A stretch of DNA of 64,000 nt from Parafannyhessea umbonata (GTDB lineage: Bacteria; Actinomycetota; Coriobacteriia; Coriobacteriales; Atopobiaceae). Location: positions 310,001 to 374,000 of the forward strand of contig NZ_JABAGR010000001.1 of assembly GCF_012844235.1 (NCBI RefSeq), written 5' to 3'. The notes under the pieces were generated by a model. That model searched no databases. It was given only the letters and a program-made list of their open reading frames with translations, and was not told the origin of the DNA. This document shows positions 60,406 to 64,000 of this stretch, piece by piece (the stretch's first letter is position 1; each line of letters starts with the position of its first letter). The translations under genes were made by a program, and so were the position numbers.

Positions 60406-61683
60406 ATGGGCACCATCGAGACCACGTGCGTGCAGGGCGGCTACGTTCCCGGGGACGGCGAGCCCCGGCAGCTGCCCATCGTGCAGTCCACCACCTTCAA
60501 GTACGACACTTCGGAGCACATGGGGCGCCTGTTCGACCTGGAGGAGGACGGCTACTTCTACACCCGCCTGCAGAACCCCACCAACGACGCGGTCGCGAAG
60601 AAGATCTGCCAGCTGGAGGGCGGCTCGGCGGCCATGCTGACGTCCTCGGGCCAGGCGGCCACGTTCTTCTCGCTCTTCAACATATGCGAGTGCGGTGACC
60701 ACGTGGTGGCGAGCTCCGCCATCTATGGCGGGTCGTACAACCTCCTGGCGCACACCATGCGCAAGATGGGGGTGGAGGCAACGTTCGTTTCTCCCACGTG
60801 CACGCGCGAGGAGCTGGACGCCGCGTTTAGGCCCAACACCAAGTGCGTGTTTGGCGAGACCATTGCAAACCCCGCGCTCGCGGTGCTCGACATCGAGCTG
60901 TTTGCCTCCGCCGCGCATGACCACGGCGTGCCGCTCATCGTGGACAACACGTTCCCCACGCCCGTGAACTGTCGCCCCATCGAGTGGGGCGCGGACATCG
61001 TGACCCACTCCACCACCAAGTACATGGACGGCCACGCCTCGTGCGTCGGCGGCGCGATCGTGGACTCCGGAAACTTCGACTGGATGGCGCACGCGGACAA
61101 GTTCCCGGGCCTCACGCAGCCGGACGAGTCGTATCACGGCATCGTGTACGCCAAGCGCTTTGGCAACGCGGGCGCGTTCATCACCAAGGCGACGTCGCAA
61201 CTCATGCGCGACTTTGGCTCCATCCAGAGCCCGCAGAACGCCTACCTGCTGAACATCGGCCTCGAGAGCCTGCACGTGCGCATGCCGCAGCACTGCAGAA
61301 ACGGGCAGGCCGCGGCGGAGTTTCTGAGCGCGCATCCCAAGGTCGCGTCCGTCCGCTATCCCGGGCTTCCGGGCGACCGCTACCACGGGCTCGCGCAGAA
61401 GTACATGCCGCACGGCACCTGCGGCGTGGTCTCGTTTGACGTGGCCGGCGGGCGCGCGGCGGCCGAGCGCTTCATGCGCGCGCTCAGGCTGTGCACCATC
61501 GAGACCCACGTGGCGGACTCCCGCACGTGCTGCCTGCACCCGGCGAGCTCCACCCACCGCCAGATGACGGACGAGGAGCTTGTTGCCGCCGGCATCAGCC
61601 CGTCCATGGTGCGGCTTTCCTGCGGGCTCGAGGGCACGCAGGACATCCTGGACGACCTTGCCCAGGCGCTGGAGCAGGCATAG
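60406..61683 (+). CDS. PLP-dependent O-acetylhomoserine sulfhydrylase-type enzyme
   Basis: 425 residues from the ATG at 60406 (GGGAGA upstream). The Cys/Met-metabolism PLP fold is complete: YTRLQNPTNDAVAKKICQLE, SSGQAATFFSLF, AIYGGSYNLL, VDNTFPTPVNC, and PLP Lys in THSTTKYMDGH. The long C-terminal domain with HPASSTHRQ and RLSCGLEG fits MetY (O-acetylhomoserine + sulfide to homocysteine); methionine gamma-lyase is the alternative. It is followed by a membrane protein and an FMN reductase gene. Confidence 0.88.
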   Translation: MGTIETTCVQGGYVPGDGEPRQLPIVQSTTFKYDTSEHMGRLFDLEEDGYFYTRLQNPTNDAVAKKICQLEGGSAAMLTSSGQAATFFSLFNICECGDHVVASSAIYGGSYNLLAHTMRKMGVEATFVSPTCTREELDAAFRPNTKCVFGETIANPALAVLDIELFASAAHDHGVPLIVDNTFPTPVNCRPIEWGADIVTHSTTKYMDGHASCVGGAIVDSGNFDWMAHADKFPGLTQPDESYHGIVYAKRFGNAGAFITKATSQLMRDFGSIQSPQNAYLLNIGLESLHVRMPQHCRNGQAAAEFLSAHPKVASVRYPGLPGDRYHGLAQKYMPHGTCGVVSFDVAGGRAAAERFMRALRLCTIETHVADSRTCCLHPASSTHRQMTDEELVAAGISPSMVRLSCGLEGTQDILDDLAQALEQA

Positions 61684-61736
61684 CCGTGGCGGCCGCATCG
61701 CAGGGCGCCGACCCGCGCGGGCGAGAAGAGCGGGAC

Positions 61737-62216
61737 ATGCGGCCTGACGCCGTTCCGGAGGGCTTCACGGCCGCGCTCGCGGCGCTCGACGCCGTGCCGG
61801 TCGTGCTGTTCTGCCTCAGCTCCATCGTGCTTGGCCGGCGCATCGCGAGCCCGCTCTTCGTGGTGGGCTCGGTTGTGGCGTTCGCGGGCGGCGCCGGCAA
61901 GGTTGCCTGGAAGGCGCTGCTGGCGCTTGCCCGCCGCGACGTTCCCTTCCTCGCGCGACAGATGCGCTACGTCATGCCGCTGGGCTTTGCCCTGATGGCT
62001 GCCGGTGCCGTCATGCGCCTGGACGCGCTTGCGGGCGTGCTCGCCTCGCTGGTGCGGCCGCCGGCCGTGGTGGCGCTCGCGGGATGGGCTGGCTGCATGG
62101 TCGCCATGAGCTACATGGCCGCCCACAACCGTCAGGACGTTGCGCGCGACAACTGGGCCGAGGAGGTCGTGAACACCGTGGGCCAGGCGGCGCTCCTGCT
62201 TGCGCTCCTGCTGTAG
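61737..62216 (+). CDS. Membrane protein, four-helix
   Basis: 159 residues from the ATG at 61737. Four hydrophobic segments (about 17-37, 40-60, 72-97, 104-130) alternate with short charged loops (RRIASP, LARRDVPFLARQMR, AAHNRQDVARDNW). No family recognised. It lies between the sulfhydrylase and FMN reductase genes, in the same direction, and could be part of their operon. One GGGCGAGAAG core motif is just upstream (61719-61728). Confidence 0.6.
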   Translation: MRPDAVPEGFTAALAALDAVPVVLFCLSSIVLGRRIASPLFVVGSVVAFAGGAGKVAWKALLALARRDVPFLARQMRYVMPLGFALMAAGAVMRLDALAGVLASLVRPPAVVALAGWAGCMVAMSYMAAHNRQDVARDNWAEEVVNTVGQAALLLALLL

Positions 62217-62243
62217 CCCATCTGTGGAAAAAGGAGGAACCCC

Positions 62244-62789
62244 ATGGCAAGCATCCTCGTGCTGAACGGCTCGTCCCGCGCAAGGGGCTTCACCGCGGCC
62301 ATGATCCGCTCGTTTGCGCAGGGCGCGCGGCAGGCGGGCAACACGGTGCAGGTGCTTGACCTGCGCACGCTCGACATACACTGCTGCGTGGGCTGCCTCC
62401 ACGGCGGTGCGGACCCGGCCCATCCCTGCACGCAGCGCGACGACATGGCGCGGGTGTATGCGGCGTATCGCGCGTGCGACGTGGTGGTGCTTGCGACGCC
62501 GCTCTTCTTCTGGTCGTACAGCGGGCTGCTGAAGAACGCGTTCGACCGGCTCTGGGCCCTTGCGGAGTGCCAGCCGGACGAGCTTCATGGCAACGGCCGC
62601 TCGGGGGCGCTCCTGGTTGCGGCCGGCGGCGCGCACCCCGCGCAGCTCCTGGCGCACTTCGACTACCTCATGCTGCGCATGGGCTGGAAGAACCTTGGCT
62701 CTGCCGTGCTGCTCCACACGGATGACCTGGACGCGTCGGCCGTCACCGACGTTCCCCAGGCACGTGAGCTGGGGGCCTCGATCGCGTAG
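62244..62789 (+). CDS. NADPH-dependent FMN reductase-like flavoprotein
   Basis: 181 residues of the flavodoxin-fold NAD(P)H:FMN oxidoreductase family: ASILVLNGSSRARGFTAAMI phosphate loop, the CCVGCLHGG segment with conserved cysteines, VVVLATPLFFWSYSGLLKNAFDR, and GGAHPAQLL. AAGGAGG precedes the ATG. It probably reduces flavin or quinone-like substrates; it is typical of anaerobes. Confidence 0.85.
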   Translation: MASILVLNGSSRARGFTAAMIRSFAQGARQAGNTVQVLDLRTLDIHCCVGCLHGGADPAHPCTQRDDMARVYAAYRACDVVVLATPLFFWSYSGLLKNAFDRLWALAECQPDELHGNGRSGALLVAAGGAHPAQLLAHFDYLMLRMGWKNLGSAVLLHTDDLDASAVTDVPQARELGASIA

Positions 62790-62861
62790 CGCCGGGCACG
62801 GGCGGGCCGGCCCCGGATGGCCACTGCCGATTCCAACGTCCTCGCCGGCGCGTCCGCGTGC

Positions 62862-63431
62862 CTACTCGCCCAGGCCCTTGCCATCGCTCCACGCCTGGCC
62901 GACCTTCTCGCCCAGCGCGTAGTAGCCGTTGTGGAACGTGTCGAACGTCAGGGGGCGCAGCTTGGCGATGTCGGGCTTGCCGTCGGCGTCCAGCACGGAG
63001 TCGTCAGCCAGCACGCCAACGATCTTCCCGACCACGCGATGCCCGCTCACGGCCTCGTCGTCCTCGATAACCTCGCACTCCAGCGTCAGCGGGAACTCCT
63101 CTATCACGGGCGCGTCCACGCGGGAGCTCTTCTTTGCCGTGAGCCCGCTGCGCTCGAACTTATCCGCCACGGTGTTGCCCGAGGCGATGCCAAAGTAGTC
63201 CGCCTCGCGCATGTGTGCCTCGTCGGCCACGGAGATCGTGAACGCCTTGCGGGCCGCGATGTTCTTGGACGTCTTGTGCCGCGCGCCAATGTTGAGCGCC
63301 ACCTTGTCCGTGTCGCAGATGCCGCCCCACGCCATGTTCATGACGTCGACGCTGCCGTCGTCGTTGTACGTTGCGATCATCAGCACCGGCATCGGTGCCA
63401 GGTAGGGTCCGACCTTCAGTTCCTTGAGCAT
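62862..63431 (-). CDS. Flavin reductase-domain protein
   Basis: 189 residues, split-barrel flavin reductase (FMN-binding) family: PYLAPMPVLMIATYNDDGSVDVMNMAWGG, KTSKNIAARKAFTISVADEAHMREADYFGI, and ECEVIEDDEAVSGHRVVGKIVG. It reduces FMN/FAD with NAD(P)H or is a flavin carrier in anaerobes. AGGAGGAGC precedes the ATG. It is convergent to the FMN-reductase gene. Confidence 0.88.
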   Translation of the reverse strand: MLKELKVGPYLAPMPVLMIATYNDDGSVDVMNMAWGGICDTDKVALNIGARHKTSKNIAARKAFTISVADEAHMREADYFGIASGNTVADKFERSGLTAKKSSRVDAPVIEEFPLTLECEVIEDDEAVSGHRVVGKIVGVLADDSVLDADGKPDIAKLRPLTFDTFHNGYYALGEKVGQAWSDGKGLGE

Positions 63432-63583
63432 GGCTCCTCCTCACTCGCCGCCGCGACGGTGGCCGTTGTCACCTACCTGCCTTGTACCCACTTGCGGTTG
63501 CGCGTCCAAGCCAGACCGCCGCAACGCGCGGGGCCGCGGCGCCGGCGCGCTATACTCGTTCCAACCACGAAGATAGGAGGACC

Positions 63584-64000
63584 ATGTCCCAGGCAAAGCG
63601 CATTCTTGTTGGACAGTCGGGCGGCCCCACCTCCGCCATCAACGCCAGTCTCGCCGGGGTCATTGCCGGCGCACGGGAGAAGGGCGCCCATGCCATCGGC
63701 ATGCGCTACGGGATCCAGGGCTTCCTCGACGGGCGCACGGTGGACCTGGACCAGGCGGTCCCGGACGATGACGCGCTTTCGCTCCTGCGTGACACCCCCG
63801 CCAGCTGGCTCGGCAGCTGCCGCTTCAAGCTGCCGGAGCCCGAGGCCGACCCGGAGTTCTTCGCACGCGCGCTCGAGCGCATCGACGCGGCGGGCGTCTC
63901 CGCCGTGCTCTACATCGGCGGAAACGACTCCATGGACACCATCGCAAAGCTCGCGCGCTACGGTGCGCAGGTGGGAAGCGACGTCCGCTTCGTCGGCGTT
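63584..64000 (+). CDS. pfkA: 6-phosphofructokinase, PPi-type motif (3' end outside window)
   Basis: The first 139 residues are in the window. The ATP/PPi loop GQSGGPTSAINASLAGV and the GGND motif at residues 112-115 are present. At the position where ATP-dependent PfkA enzymes have Gly (GGDG), this one has Asp115, as in pyrophosphate-dependent PFKs, so PPi use is likely. It phosphorylates fructose-6-phosphate in glycolysis, possibly reversibly. ATG 63584 has TAGGAGGAC upstream. Confidence 0.88.
   Translation, partial: MSQAKRILVGQSGGPTSAINASLAGVIAGAREKGAHAIGMRYGIQGFLDGRTVDLDQAVPDDDALSLLRDTPASWLGSCRFKLPEPEADPEFFARALERIDAAGVSAVLYIGGNDSMDTIAKLARYGAQVGSDVRFVGV

Overview
The window is a high-GC bacterial chromosome segment with tight, mostly unspliced gene spacing and strong GGAGG-type ribosome binding sites. 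The gene mix suggests a saccharolytic anaerobic actinobacterium of the class Coriobacteriia (Olsenella/Atopobiaceae-like). It has two mannose-family PTS systems with separate IIA/IIB/IIC/IID genes, a Firmicutes-type class III fructose-1,6-bisphosphatase, a 6-phosphofructokinase with an Asp at the position that usually marks pyrophosphate use, a YgiQ radical SAM protein and a DUF3516-type helicase. The taxonomic call is inferred from gene content only. No rRNA, tRNA or CRISPR was seen.

Layout. 1-3450: a DeoR regulator (cut by the window edge), fruK and a fused fructose PTS, ending in a terminator. 3600-5029: acylphosphatase, a YfcE-like phosphoesterase and a DUF1294 protein. 5206-11999: an AT-richer accessory block with two GntR/UTRA regulators, a FrlB/FraB-like sugar-amine-6-phosphate deglycase, a FrlC-like TIM-barrel epimerase and a complete mannose-type PTS. 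It reads as an operon for an Amadori-type compound (such as fructoselysine). 12066-19256: an AAA ATPase, a PNPOx-fold protein, a decayed ParE toxin, a GntR(YtrA)-ABC export cluster with a clear palindromic operator, a MacB/LolD-like ABC pair and a flavodoxin. 19449-24285: an AraC regulator divergent from a second mannose-family PTS. 24378-29805: small membrane/NTF2 proteins, a frameshifted membrane protein, an orphan JetD-like (Wadjet) Toprim protein, a C39-like protease and a HAD phosphatase.

29928-37371 is a co-directional block: a membrane protein, an ABCG-like ATPase fused to Sel1 repeats, its permease, a CmpB-family membrane protein, then a response regulator, histidine kinase and small alarmone synthetase with overlapping ends. 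37391-44982: YgiQ, a copper-response cluster (CsoR plus a CopA carrying a CopZ-like domain at its C-terminus) with two CsoR boxes, class III Fbp and a 45-residue membrane protein. 45207-50062: a secreted propeller-like protein, EngB, ProA and small membrane proteins. 50110-50921 is a non-coding array of about ten palindromic repeat units. 50965-64000: a DUF3516-type helicase, LysR/old yellow enzyme, an XRE regulator, GNAT, ATP-grasp, an esterase with a histone-H1-like Ala/Lys/Pro tail, an O-acetylhomoserine sulfhydrylase-type enzyme, two flavin proteins and the start of pfkA.

The most unusual signals are DNA-level. The 13-mer GGGCGAGAAGGAC occurs ten times, on both strands and in several reading frames, sometimes as inverted pairs, mostly in linker or variable parts of proteins. 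The hairpin array at 50110-50921 is the second. Neither is explained by the genes.
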